From a virus, in IMG/VR virus record IMGVR_UViG_3300025674_000086, positions 1 through 44,327 of that record: DNA of 44,327 nt; one strand, written 5' to 3'. Of this stretch, positions 32,293 through 41,322 are shown one piece after another. The position numbers and the translations under genes were made by a program. Positions within the stretch are counted from its first letter, which is position 1; every line of letters begins with the position of its first letter. The notes beneath the pieces are model-generated. The model was not told the origin of the DNA. It ran no database searches and was given only the letters and a program-made list of their open reading frames with translations.

Positions 32293-33612
32293 ATGCCTAA
32301 TTATACTTTATATCCAGATATTTATTTTTATAGTTCAAGCGGGATATTTTTCAACCCTACTGCTGCCTCTATAGATAGTGGTTCTGGATATAAATTTGAA
32401 GCATTTGATGATGGAACTTTAAATATATACAAGAAAAATTCAGGATCAGTTTCCCCAGAATATTTACTTAATATTAGTAGTTCTAACAATGAACCCCGTA
32501 TTGGTTTTGGTTTTGAACCTACCCAAAAGTTCGAAAAAACCTTTGAGATACGATCAGTAAAAGATTCAGAGTTTGGTACTGAAATTACTTTAAAAAGTAG
32601 CCGTACAGCTACAGGAGGAGAAATTGGTGATTACGCAGGTATAATTGATTTTATTATTGATAGTGGTAGTTATGAAAAAGTTAATATATCTGGTTCCATA
32701 GCAAACATAAAAGCAGAAGTAACAAATATTACTGAAGAAGGAAGTACTGGTGATATAATATTAAGTGCTGCTAGTAGTGTTAAATTAGCTCCCTCAGAAG
32801 TTTTAAGAATTAACGGTACAACTTCAAACTTTAGCTCTTCATTAAGAGTTATGGGTGGTAATCTTACCGTTGATTATAATTTAATTAGTGATGGTAATAC
32901 TCAATTAAATGGTAATACTATAACAACATTAATCACAGCAAGTGGTGATATTAGTTCAAGTGGCAATGTTTATGGTGCTAATTTAATTGGTGATGTTATA
33001 GGAACAACATTTTTCCCCGCAGGGGATACTCCCGAAACTAATGAAGTTACTTTTTATCATTCATTAACTACAACTGATATCTTAGGTAATCCTATAGTAC
33101 AAGAAACTTCCTCAGCAGATTTTAAATTCTTTAGAGCTGGAGAAAGCGGATACGCTAACTCAGCTTTAGAATTAACAGGTTCATTATTAATTACCGGTAG
33201 TACCACAATAACAGGTCCATTAACAATCACAGGTTCCCAGTTAATAACAGACGATATTACTTCAGATGGTACAATTCGTGCAAGAGTAAAGTCCTTCGAT
33301 ATACCCCACCCTACTCGCAAAGGTAAGCGCCTAGTTTATGGTGCTCTCGAGGGACCTGAACATGGTATTTATTGCCGTGGGGAATCAAAAGAATTAAAAG
33401 TTCTTCTTCCACCTGAATGGAGAGCAATGGTAAATACAAAAGGAATAACTGTCCAAATTACCCCAATAGGAGAATGGCAGCCTTTATACTTCAAAAAATT
33501 ACACAGTAATTGGTTATATTTTGGTTGTGGTGATGAAAGAGAAGAAGTTCACTTTTATTGGGAAATAAAAGGCGAAAGAACTGACGTTCCTAAACTACAA
33601 ACAGTTCAATAA
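32293..33612 (+). CDS. Tail fibre protein 4 with conserved C-terminal head domain
   Basis: 439 residues. The N-terminal part (EYLLNISSSNNEPRIGFGFE, YAGIIDFIIDSGSYEKVNIS) is related to the start of the 37848 fibre. The middle has TLITASGDISSSGNVYGANL, the shared shaft module. The C-terminal about 120 residues (VKSFDIPHPTRKGKRLVYGA, LEGPEHGIYCRGES, LLPPEWRAMVNTKGITVQIT) are a compact domain I recall from C-termini of T4-like marine fibre proteins. This suggests a trimeric tip or intramolecular assembly domain rather than an enzyme. It starts nine bases after the previous stop. Confidence 0.8.
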   Translation: MPNYTLYPDIYFYSSSGIFFNPTAASIDSGSGYKFEAFDDGTLNIYKKNSGSVSPEYLLNISSSNNEPRIGFGFEPTQKFEKTFEIRSVKDSEFGTEITLKSSRTATGGEIGDYAGIIDFIIDSGSYEKVNISGSIANIKAEVTNITEEGSTGDIILSAASSVKLAPSEVLRINGTTSNFSSSLRVMGGNLTVDYNLISDGNTQLNGNTITTLITASGDISSSGNVYGANLIGDVIGTTFFPAGDTPETNEVTFYHSLTTTDILGNPIVQETSSADFKFFRAGESGYANSALELTGSLLITGSTTITGPLTITGSQLITDDITSDGTIRARVKSFDIPHPTRKGKRLVYGALEGPEHGIYCRGESKELKVLLPPEWRAMVNTKGITVQITPIGEWQPLYFKKLHSNWLYFGCGDEREEVHFYWEIKGERTDVPKLQTVQ

Positions 33613-33613
33613 G

Positions 33614-33623
33614 ATATTTATTA
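33614..33623 (+). promoter_or_regulatory. ATATTTATTA element (candidate late promoter)
   Basis: Lies 20 nt before the TTG start at 33644. Confidence 0.35.
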
Positions 33624-33643
33624 ACGATACAAAATAAAACCAA

Positions 33644-33901
33644 TTGGCATACAATAGAAATATAATCATAACCCCAGCGAGTGGATCCATGATATTTAGT
33701 GGATCTGCTGGGGCTATTTTTTCTGAACTTACAGTCGATGATAATGCTAATATTGATTTAAGTTTAAAAGCCGGTAGTACTTTTACAGTTACTGGCTCTA
33801 TGAATGTATCTTCTTCTGCTGCAATTACATTAAATGTTTCTGGAACTTTATCAACAGATGACTTTATTCTTAGAGGAACTCTTGATTTAGGAACTTTTTA
33901 A
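33644..33901 (+). CDS. Small beta-rich fibre-like protein, TTG start
   Basis: 85 residues from TTG 33644 (MAYNRNIIITPASGSMIFSG). ATG 33689 (residue 16) is the alternative start and lies in the loop of a hairpin. The sequence is regular beta material (ELTVDDNANIDLSLKAGSTF, SAAITLNVSGTLSTDDF), like a short piece of fibre shaft. It may be a stand-alone small virion protein or a remnant of a longer fibre. The spacing of a candidate promoter upstream fits the TTG start. Function not established. Confidence 0.6.
   Translation: MAYNRNIIITPASGSMIFSGSAGAIFSELTVDDNANIDLSLKAGSTFTVTGSMNVSSSAAITLNVSGTLSTDDFILRGTLDLGTF
33672..33722 (+). promoter_or_regulatory. Terminator-like hairpin inside the start of the small fibre gene
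   Basis: CCCCAGC (33672-33678) pairs with GCTGGGG (33707-33713), and GATCC (33684-33688) with GGATC (33701-33705). The ATG at 33689 is in the loop, and CTATTTTTT follows the stem. It could be an attenuator or a translation-control hairpin; it lies in coding sequence if TTG 33644 is the start. Confidence 0.5.
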
Positions 33902-33909
33902 TATTTATT
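33901..33909 (+). promoter_or_regulatory. ATATTTATT element (candidate late promoter)
   Basis: Lies 39 nt before the ATG at 33949; a second AT-rich element, ACATATAAGAT, is nearer the start. Confidence 0.35.
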
Positions 33910-33948
33910 AATGATTAATCAAACAACGCGTTAAACAACATATAAGAT

Positions 33949-35796
33949 ATGGCTCAAACAATAAAAATAAGAAGAGGTGGTATAGGAGCAATAGGAACTT
34001 CTACCCCCACTACTCTAAAAGGTGAATTAATTTTAGCCACTGGTTCATTTTCTGGTGGTGTTTTAGGAACTTCTTTATTTGCTGCTGAAGCAGATGACAC
34101 TCTAAGATTAACCCATGGCAGAATAGATTCAGTAAGTGATGGAGCCGCATTAGCTACTGCAATTGGAAACAACGACTCCTTTACAGGTTTACTTATCCAT
34201 TCTGCGAGTGATAATAAATTATATAGATATAGTGGTACAGCATTTGTAGAATTACCTATTGCCGCTGGTAGTTTTGTAGGAACTTTAGGTGTCGATAGTG
34301 GTGGTACTGGACAAGAAACTTTAACTGATGGTGCCGTATTAATAGGCAATGGTACTAGTGGTATTGAATCAGTTACAATGACCAATGGTCAATTTTTAAT
34401 TGGTAATAGCAGTGATAATCCTTCAGCAGTCGATGCTTCTACAATTGCAGGTGCAGGTTTAACAGCTACTACTGGTGCTGGCACAGCAACTCTTAATGTT
34501 GATTCTGGATCTTTCCCAATTAACGACCTTGATACCACAACAGATTTATCAGTTGCTAACGGTGGTACTGGCGTTTCTACATTAACAGATCATGGTGTTC
34601 TTGTTGGTAGCGGTACTAGCCCTATTACAGCTTTAACTGTTGGTACTAACGGCCAATTATTAATTGGACAAAACGGTGCAGACCCATCGTTTAACACAGT
34701 ATCAGGTGTAATCAATATCAATAATAGTGGTGCTACTACATTTACTGCAACTGCAAATAGTGCTATTTCAGGTGCATTTGCTTCAACAAGTGCTTCAATC
34801 GCTGCAGATATTACATCAAATGCTGCAGATATTGATTCTAACTTTTCACAGATTAATATAAATACTACTGGTATTTCAACTAACGCTAACAGTATAACAG
34901 CATTAAATGCAGCAACTTCTTCTTATTTACAATCAGCAGATTTAGCTGGTGTAGTTTCTTCTTCTGCATTATCTAGCCCATCTCAAGGTACTGTCACATT
35001 AACTACTAATGGGGTAGCCAATAATGTTGACACAGGATTACAAATAGGTGATTCTCCTCAATTTACCGATTTAACATTAACAGGAGGTGATTTAATAGCT
35101 TCAACATCAACTACATTTAATGTATTTAATACAACTGCAACTACAGTCAATGCTTTCGGAGCTGCAACCTCAATAACTATTGGTGCATCCACAGGTACTG
35201 CTACTATTAAAAATGCAACTATTAATTTAGGTGAAACATCAGGTGATATTGTTAATATTAAAGGTAACTTAAATGTTGCTGGTACAACTACAACAATTGA
35301 TTCAACAACTGTTAGTATTGGTGATAGAATTATTGAACTTAACGCAGGAAATGCAGCTGGTGATGGTGGTATTTTAGTACGTGATCAAAGTGGTTCTCAA
35401 ACAGGTTCTTTATTATGGGATGCTGCGGGTAATTATTGGAAATCTGGTTTAGCAACTGATGGTGTTGGAGGTGGTACTTTATACAGAATACCTGAATTTG
35501 TATCTACTACTAATATCACTGATAATACATTAATTGTAGCGGGTACAAGTGGACGATTAGAAGGTAGTGGTAAATTCACCGAAGATGCCACGAATGGTAT
35601 TGTTGCTGATCCTAAATTTACTGGATTAAATGCTAGTTCAACTGCAGACACCGATCGTGTTGTTTTTGTAACCAGTACTGGCGAAGTTGGACAAGTAGTG
35701 GCAACCCAAGAAACTACAGTTGTAACAACTGGATTGTTGGGATACGATGGTACGGGATTGACATTTAGTTCGTTGATCGACGGAGGTACATTCTAA
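33949..35796 (+). CDS. Tail fibre protein 5
   Basis: 615 residues. The N-terminus MAQTIKIRRGGIGAIGTSTP with GELILATGSF is shared in pattern with the 35899 fibre (MAQTIKLRRSATTGNVPTTA), a common phage-fibre attachment sequence. The shaft has repeated GGTG turns (VDSGGTGQETLTDGAVLIGN, VANGGTGVSTLTDHGVLVGS). Residues about 430-500 carry DRIIELNAGNAAGDGGILVR and GSLLWDAAGNYWKSG, a module also in the 27428 fibre. It ends TGLTFSSLIDGGTF and is followed by a strong terminator at 35818. No chaperone domain is seen. Confidence 0.8.
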   Translation: MAQTIKIRRGGIGAIGTSTPTTLKGELILATGSFSGGVLGTSLFAAEADDTLRLTHGRIDSVSDGAALATAIGNNDSFTGLLIHSASDNKLYRYSGTAFVELPIAAGSFVGTLGVDSGGTGQETLTDGAVLIGNGTSGIESVTMTNGQFLIGNSSDNPSAVDASTIAGAGLTATTGAGTATLNVDSGSFPINDLDTTTDLSVANGGTGVSTLTDHGVLVGSGTSPITALTVGTNGQLLIGQNGADPSFNTVSGVININNSGATTFTATANSAISGAFASTSASIAADITSNAADIDSNFSQININTTGISTNANSITALNAATSSYLQSADLAGVVSSSALSSPSQGTVTLTTNGVANNVDTGLQIGDSPQFTDLTLTGGDLIASTSTTFNVFNTTATTVNAFGAATSITIGASTGTATIKNATINLGETSGDIVNIKGNLNVAGTTTTIDSTTVSIGDRIIELNAGNAAGDGGILVRDQSGSQTGSLLWDAAGNYWKSGLATDGVGGGTLYRIPEFVSTTNITDNTLIVAGTSGRLEGSGKFTEDATNGIVADPKFTGLNASSTADTDRVVFVTSTGEVGQVVATQETTVVTTGLLGYDGTGLTFSSLIDGGTF

Positions 35797-35817
35797 AAGA
35801 AATATATATACTTTTTT

Positions 35818-35847
35818 GAAGAGTCTTGGTTTTCCAAGACTCTTTGC
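35818..35847 (+). terminator. Strong intrinsic terminator after fibre 5
   Basis: GAAGAGTCTTGG-TTTT-CCAAGACTCTTT forms a perfect long stem. The trailing T run is short (TTTGC), so it may also act as an RNA-processing hairpin. Confidence 0.85.
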
Positions 35848-35857
35848 TATTTATATA
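35848..35857 (+). promoter_or_regulatory. TATTTATATA element (candidate late promoter)
   Basis: Directly after the terminator and 41 nt before the ATG at 35899. Confidence 0.35.
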
Positions 35858-35898
35858 TGCAGTATATACTGTTAACATTTTTAAAATAGACCATATAT

Positions 35899-37851
35899 AT
35901 GGCGCAGACGATTAAATTAAGACGTAGTGCTACTACGGGGAATGTCCCTACAACAGCACAGTTAGCTTTAGGAGAAGTTGCACTCAATACTTTTGATGGA
36001 AGGGCCTTTATCAAAAAAGATAATGGAGCCGAAAGTATAGAACATTTAATTACTACCAATTCAGAAACAACAGGTAGTATAAATTTAATTGGTAATATAA
36101 CTGCGTCAGGTGCTATTAGCGCAAGTGGTGATTTATTTATTAACACTAGTGATGCTGCAGGATCTTCTTATAATACTTTAATGGTAGATACTGCTACTGG
36201 TAAAGTATACCATACTGGCAGTTATGGAGGAGGTGGGGGAGGAGGTGGAATATTTACCCAAGATGGAAACTACCAAACTACTACTAATAATATAAAAATC
36301 ACAGGATCTTTAGAGGTAAGTGGAAGTTCTCTTGAAATTAAAGATTCATTAACAAGTCCTATAATATCTCTTAACAGAAATTCGGGAGCTGGTAATTCTA
36401 GTTATATCCTTTTTAATGAATATGGTTTTAACTCTAGCGCACCATCACCTTTTAAAGACACAGTATGGCATGTCGGTAATGATTATAACAGTGGAAATAA
36501 TAGCTTTAGGATAGGAAGTGGAGTAGTTTCTTCTTTATATAGAGAAGCATTTATAGCTACCCAACCTGCTTCTGAAGGGGCCTCTCCTAGAGTAGGAATT
36601 GGAATCAAATCAGTAGCTGATATAAATACTGATCTTTATACTTTAACTATAAGTGGTAGTACACGTGTTGTAGATGGAAATCTACAAGCTAGTAGTGGTT
36701 CTTTAATAGTAATACAAACAGGAAGCCTTAATGGTTTAGATTATATACCCGTTAGTGAAGGAGGTACATATACTAGTCCAAGCCCATCTTCTCCTTCTAT
36801 TATTACGGCTACAATGTTATTTGAGCATTACTATCAAAATAGTTTAGTTAATCTTAATCAATCTCATACTATAAACACAGGAACAAATTACACAGGAAAC
36901 GTTACAATAAAACAAATCAGCGCTAGTGGTGATTTAGATAGTGCTGGAGAATATATTAGTAACCTTACAATAGGTGGGCAAAATCTTGTAGCACAATGGG
37001 GTATAACGAATGATGGAACTATTCAAACTGCATATGTCCCTATGTTTGATAATGATAATGATGTTACTTTAAACCCATCATATCCTGCATCGATTGTATA
37101 TGATACGTTTGGAGCAGGAGATGCAACCCAAGTAGATTGTGTTAATGGTATAATTGATGTAACTTTAAGTATTACTCCTGGTGTAAGTGCAAACACACCT
37201 GCAGGTGGGGGTCCTGGTTCAGGTTATCCTATACTTTCTTTTGAAATAGAAATACCTGACCAAATCTCAGGAACTCCCGGTACATTTGGAAAAGGAATAA
37301 TAGCAGGAGATTCTACCCAAATTAATGAAATAGCTCATTTTATTAATATAGCCACAGGTAGTTCCACCCCAAGTTCAGGCCTTAGAATCACTTTAGGTAC
37401 TGAACAAGGAGTCCAAAATGGGTTTAGTGGGGTAAATAACACTTCATTTATAAATTGTTATACAACTGATGGGGTAAATGGTTTAAGTAAAATAGGAACA
37501 GCATATTCTGGTCTTAATGGTGTAGATTGGCAAACAGTTTCAGATGAAAGATTAAAAGAAAATATAGTATTAAGTAATCAAGGTTTAAATATAATTAATA
37601 ATCTTAAAGTTAAAGAATTTAATTTTAATTATGATAAATCTAAAACCCCACTTGTAGGATTTATAGCTCAAGAACTTTATGAAATTATCCCACAAGCTGT
37701 TTATAAGGGGGGTGATGACCCTAAATTAGATCCATGGTCTATACAGCCTAAAATTCTTATACCTTATTTAGTTAACGCCCTTCAACAACAACAAAAACAA
37801 ATAGAAGAATTACAAGCTCAAATTAACCAATTAAAAACAAATACTAAATGA
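35899..37851 (+). CDS. Tail fibre protein 6 with C-terminal S74 autoproteolytic chaperone
   Basis: 650 residues. The N-terminus MAQTIKLRRSATTGNVPTTA is the shared attachment sequence. It contains NITASGAISASGDLFINTS, then NTLMVDTATGKVYHTGSYGG and a glycine run, a cassette also in the 37848 fibre. The C-terminal 103 residues are a peptidase_S74 intramolecular chaperone: SDERLKENI (548-556, cleavage expected before Ser548), VGFIAQELYEIIPQAV and a C-terminal coiled coil QQQQKQIEELQAQINQL. In this family the domain trimerises the fibre and then cuts itself off. The stop overlaps the next start (ATGA). Confidence 0.88.
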   Translation: MAQTIKLRRSATTGNVPTTAQLALGEVALNTFDGRAFIKKDNGAESIEHLITTNSETTGSINLIGNITASGAISASGDLFINTSDAAGSSYNTLMVDTATGKVYHTGSYGGGGGGGGIFTQDGNYQTTTNNIKITGSLEVSGSSLEIKDSLTSPIISLNRNSGAGNSSYILFNEYGFNSSAPSPFKDTVWHVGNDYNSGNNSFRIGSGVVSSLYREAFIATQPASEGASPRVGIGIKSVADINTDLYTLTISGSTRVVDGNLQASSGSLIVIQTGSLNGLDYIPVSEGGTYTSPSPSSPSIITATMLFEHYYQNSLVNLNQSHTINTGTNYTGNVTIKQISASGDLDSAGEYISNLTIGGQNLVAQWGITNDGTIQTAYVPMFDNDNDVTLNPSYPASIVYDTFGAGDATQVDCVNGIIDVTLSITPGVSANTPAGGGPGSGYPILSFEIEIPDQISGTPGTFGKGIIAGDSTQINEIAHFINIATGSSTPSSGLRITLGTEQGVQNGFSGVNNTSFINCYTTDGVNGLSKIGTAYSGLNGVDWQTVSDERLKENIVLSNQGLNIINNLKVKEFNFNYDKSKTPLVGFIAQELYEIIPQAVYKGGDDPKLDPWSIQPKILIPYLVNALQQQQKQIEELQAQINQLKTNTK

Positions 37852-40166
37852 AATACACTAAAGCACATAAGTCTATAGTATTTGCTGATTTTACTAGAGG
37901 TTCTGTTACAGGATCAGATGGATTTATTAACCCTGAAAAGATTACAGGGATTTTAGAAACAGATTTTGATAATAAAACTCTTCAATTTCGAATTCCTTCT
38001 CAATCTTTTGGTAATTCATATGATGTAACTACATTATATATTAGTTCTTCAAATAATAACCCACGTGTAGGTATAGGAACTACTCTTCCCATAGGATCTT
38101 TTGATATTAGTAGCCCCAATAATTTAATCCCACCTAATTTTACTTTAAGAACTAATAATGATAATATTGTAACAGTAGGGGAAGAAACAGGTAGAATCCG
38201 TTTTTTAATAGAATCTTCTTCATTTAATCTTGGATCACTCGATTTAGCTATTAGTGGATCTACAGCAGAAATCTTTTCAAGAGTTACTGAAGTTGATTCT
38301 TCGGGAGTTAAAGGTAGTTTAGTATTTGGGTTAAGTAGCACTACTACTACATCAAGTATAGATGCTTTTCAATTAGGATATGAAGTTGGCTCATCCGAAT
38401 TATCTGATGGAGATATCCATGCCGTATTTTCAGCAAGCATGGAAATGAATGCTCAAATTCCAAAAATAATCTTAAATAGAGCAGATGGAAATCAATCTAT
38501 AGTACAAATTGGTAGTGTCAATACAAATAATCTTACTGAAGGATCTATAGTCTTAAGAAGTTCAAATACTACAGGTAACGCCTATTTTGTTATAAGAAAT
38601 ACTAATGACTCTTATATAAGTAGCAGTAATAATTCTAATTTTGGTATAGGAACAAGTGCCCCAGGTGAAAAATTAACAGTAACAGGTAATATAAGTGCTA
38701 GTAATGATATATATGGTAAACTTTATTATACTGATGGATATGAAGCACTTAGTCGTAGTGGAAATATTTTAGTATTTAGTAACACCTTAACTAGTAACCA
38801 ATATAAAGGAACCAACCATAACTTTGGTAACGCCCCCATTACAGCTTCAATTATAAGTGCAAGCGATACTGGTTATTTTAACGCAGTAAGAATACCCCAA
38901 GATATAGGAGGATCAGGTACTAAAAGATTATATTTTGGCTCTGGACCCACTGATAATAATGGTTTTATATATGATGATAGTGATAAATTAGGCCTAGGGT
39001 ATAATGATAGTGATAAATTACTAGTCTCTAACACTAATCCCGAGGTTACAATTGAGGGTAATCTTAAAATCACTGGTGGTGCTGGGGGTAATATAACAGC
39101 ATCAAATGATATAAGCGCAAGTAATGATATATTTGCACAACAATTTAAAAGTGGTTATAAATACTTACTACAAGGTAACGACTTAGCACAAATTGTAACT
39201 TTGAATGGTGTTGCTAATACTATTCAAATAGGTGATACTACTACTCCTAATCAATTAAGTTTAGCAGGTACAAATATAACTACTCTTGTTGATTTTACAT
39301 CTTCCGCTAATATAAGCGCAAGTGGATATATACATGCACTTACTACTGATGCTAATGGAAGTGCCTTTAATACATTAATGGTTGATACATCTACTGGGCG
39401 ATTCTACCATACAGGAAGTTATGGTGGTGGTGGTGGTGGTGGAGGTGGTATCACTGAGATAGCAGTAGGTACCGGTTTAGATATTACTAACCCTACAGGA
39501 CCTACAGCTACTGTGGACTTAGACCTTACAGAAGTAATAACAAGTGATGGGTCTAATAGAATATTAACTTCTAATGGTAATGGTACTTTAACAGGCGAAT
39601 TAGATCTAAAATATGATGGTACCACACTTACAATACTTGGTGATTTTGAATTTCCCCCTCAATTAGGAGCTACTTTCCGTAATGGAATTTATATTGATAG
39701 TAGTAATACAAGTACTATACCTGGATTTACTGTCGATGGTAATGTTGGGTATGGTGAACATCTAGAAGTTCCTAACACATCTACTCTTACCTTATTTGAT
39801 ATTGTTTATTTAGGTGCTACAGGTGCTTGGGCTGCTGCTCAAGCAGATGCTGAAAGTACCTCTAAAAACTTATTAGGTATGGTACTTCAAGGAGGTACAT
39901 ACTCAAAAGCAATGACTAAAGGATATGTAAGAATTCCTGATTCAAGAATAGCAGGTGCAGATCTTTCATCCCCCTCACCCAATTATGGTGATCCTTTATA
40001 TCTATCCACAGGTTCTGCGGGTTATTTTCAACATTCACCCCCAACTACTAGTAATCATGTTATTAGGTGTGTAGGTTACGTAGTAAATTATACAACTGAT
40101 AGAAGTGGAAATGTTAATTCTTGGATAATTAAATTTGATCCATCTCCAGATTTCATCACTTTATAA
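37848..40166 (+). CDS. Large tail fibre protein 7
   Basis: 772 residues. The N-terminal part (TTLYISSSNNNPRVGIGTTL, SSFNLGSLDLAISGSTAEIF) is related to the start of the 32293 fibre. Shaft modules are NISASNDIYGKLYYTDGYEA and ITASNDISASNDIFAQQFKS, then NTLMVDTSTGRFYHTGSYGG with a nine-glycine run shared with the 35899 fibre. The C-terminal 160 residues form a distinct head (LFDIVYLGATGAWAAAQADA, LGMVLQGGTYSKAMTKGYVR, DPLYLSTGSAGYFQHSPPTT), probably a receptor-binding tip. It lacks an S74 chaperone. It is coupled to its neighbours by ATGA and TAATG. Confidence 0.8.
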   Translation: MKYTKAHKSIVFADFTRGSVTGSDGFINPEKITGILETDFDNKTLQFRIPSQSFGNSYDVTTLYISSSNNNPRVGIGTTLPIGSFDISSPNNLIPPNFTLRTNNDNIVTVGEETGRIRFLIESSSFNLGSLDLAISGSTAEIFSRVTEVDSSGVKGSLVFGLSSTTTTSSIDAFQLGYEVGSSELSDGDIHAVFSASMEMNAQIPKIILNRADGNQSIVQIGSVNTNNLTEGSIVLRSSNTTGNAYFVIRNTNDSYISSSNNSNFGIGTSAPGEKLTVTGNISASNDIYGKLYYTDGYEALSRSGNILVFSNTLTSNQYKGTNHNFGNAPITASIISASDTGYFNAVRIPQDIGGSGTKRLYFGSGPTDNNGFIYDDSDKLGLGYNDSDKLLVSNTNPEVTIEGNLKITGGAGGNITASNDISASNDIFAQQFKSGYKYLLQGNDLAQIVTLNGVANTIQIGDTTTPNQLSLAGTNITTLVDFTSSANISASGYIHALTTDANGSAFNTLMVDTSTGRFYHTGSYGGGGGGGGGITEIAVGTGLDITNPTGPTATVDLDLTEVITSDGSNRILTSNGNGTLTGELDLKYDGTTLTILGDFEFPPQLGATFRNGIYIDSSNTSTIPGFTVDGNVGYGEHLEVPNTSTLTLFDIVYLGATGAWAAAQADAESTSKNLLGMVLQGGTYSKAMTKGYVRIPDSRIAGADLSSPSPNYGDPLYLSTGSAGYFQHSPPTTSNHVIRCVGYVVNYTTDRSGNVNSWIIKFDPSPDFITL
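39423..39448 (+). repeat. GGT trinucleotide run encoding a glycine linker
   Basis: (GGT)n with one GGA encodes nine consecutive glycines after HTGSY. A similar GGA/GGT run lies at about 36226-36248 in the preceding fibre. Prone to slippage. Confidence 0.85.
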
Positions 40167-40714
40167 TGTTTACAACTGAGTTAATTTTTTCTAACGATAG
40201 TATTGTTTTAGGAAACGAAACTGTTATGCATAAATGGGAACATCCTATTATGAAAGCTAAAGCAGAGTTTGTTTGTAAAAATGGAGGTGATATAATTGAA
40301 TTTGGATTTGGGATGGGTATCTCAGCTACTTATATCCAAGAACATAATATTAATTCTCACACGATTTGTGAAATTCACCCCGAAATAATAAAAAACTTAA
40401 AGGAGTGGGCTAAAGATAAACCAAATGTGATTATCTTAGAAGGAGATTGGTATCGTAATTTAGATAAAATGAAAACTTACGATGGTATATTATTTGATAC
40501 TCATCAAGATTCTAAAGCACCTTTTTTTGGGCAATATATTCCCCAACTTTCTAACCCAAATTGCCATATAACTTGGTGGAATGGGAGACCCGAAAAAAGA
40601 AATTGGTGGAATTTAGACAATGTAGAATTTGATACTCTACAAGTAGATCCTCCTTTAAATGATTACTTCAATCATAAACAATACTTTTTACCTAAATATA
40701 TTTATACACAATGA
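40166..40714 (+). CDS. SAM methyltransferase resembling guanidinoacetate / RMT2 arginine methyltransferases
   Basis: 182 residues. VMHKWEHPIMKAKAEF (20-35) is the substrate-side helix typical of the GAMT/RMT2 group. GGDIIEFGFGMGISA (40-54) is SAM motif I, HTICEIHPEIIKNLKEWA (65-82) includes the ribose-binding acid (E69) and WA ending, GDWYRNL (93-99) follows, and YDGILFDTHQ (105-114) is motif II with the conserved DT (Asp111). Human GAMT, from memory, has the same order: VMERWETPYM, EVGFGMAIAAS, IIECN, LRDWA, DGILYDT. The target could be a small guanidino compound or an arginine side chain, perhaps on a fibre. The frame is intact. Confidence 0.85.
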   Translation: MFTTELIFSNDSIVLGNETVMHKWEHPIMKAKAEFVCKNGGDIIEFGFGMGISATYIQEHNINSHTICEIHPEIIKNLKEWAKDKPNVIILEGDWYRNLDKMKTYDGILFDTHQDSKAPFFGQYIPQLSNPNCHITWWNGRPEKRNWWNLDNVEFDTLQVDPPLNDYFNHKQYFLPKYIYTQ

Positions 40715-41121
40715 AATTCCATGGAATTAATATAGATGTAACTCCCACTACTTATAGATGCGCATACGTTATGGTTGCTTTATTAGGTCAAACCACGCGG
40801 AGATATATGCCATTTAATACCCTTACTGAAGGTTCAAATCCAGCATCTTATACTAATATACTACCAGTACCATCAAGTGGACAAGTAATCGCAGTCTCTC
40901 TTTGGGCGACTTCAACTTCAACCATAACGGTAAGTACTCACAAAAATAGCAGTTCCACTATCATTGAATCTGATACTATAGCATGTACAGGTGGAGTTCC
41001 ATCTACTTTTTTATTTTCTTCTACTACTTTTTCTCAAAATGATGAATTACACTTTGGTGTTGCAGGTACAGCAAACCCAAACGGTACCGTAATTAATGTT
41101 ATTTTAGAATATGATATATAA
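40711..41121 (+). CDS. Small beta-rich virion protein
   Basis: 136 residues. The sequence from about residue 20 onwards is regular beta strand (YVMVALLGQTTRRYMPFN, GQVIAVSLWATSTSTITVST, SSSTIIESDTIAC, DELHFGVAGT, NVILEYDI), like a jelly-roll or fibre-tip domain. It follows the methyltransferase with an ATGA overlap and so belongs to the fibre operon. A small fibre, tip or capsid-surface protein is likely. I do not recognise a named family. Confidence 0.7.
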   Translation: MKFHGINIDVTPTTYRCAYVMVALLGQTTRRYMPFNTLTEGSNPASYTNILPVPSSGQVIAVSLWATSTSTITVSTHKNSSSTIIESDTIACTGGVPSTFLFSSTTFSQNDELHFGVAGTANPNGTVINVILEYDI

Positions 41122-41142
41122 TACCTTAATAAAAAATTAACT

Positions 41143-41271
41143 ATGTATAATTTAACTGAATTTAATCAACAAGATTGGGGTTTAGCAGACGACCACTTTG
41201 AATTTTTTAACTCTCTTATTAATAAAATTAATGAACTAGAAGCTCGCATTCAAACTCTTGAAACTCCTTAG
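41143..41271 (+). CDS. 42-residue helical protein
   Basis: ATG at 41143, TAG at 41269. The product starts MYNLTEFNQQDWGLADDHFE and ends INKINELEARIQTLETP, a short acidic protein with a C-terminal coiled coil (heptad I-I-L-I-L). It fills the gap between the beta-rich gene and the 41323 gene, in the same strand and with good composition. Function unknown; possible oligomerisation or assembly peptide. Confidence 0.6.
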   Translation: MYNLTEFNQQDWGLADDHFEFFNSLINKINELEARIQTLETP

Positions 41272-41322
41272 GGTTTCCTAAATTTATTACATACGTATAT
41301 CCAAACATAAAAAATTAAAGTT

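Noticed and set aside
33949-40166. Diversity-generating retroelement acting on the fibres
   Set aside because: No reverse transcriptase and no template/variable repeat pair is visible in the window; repeated modules are ordinary paralogy.
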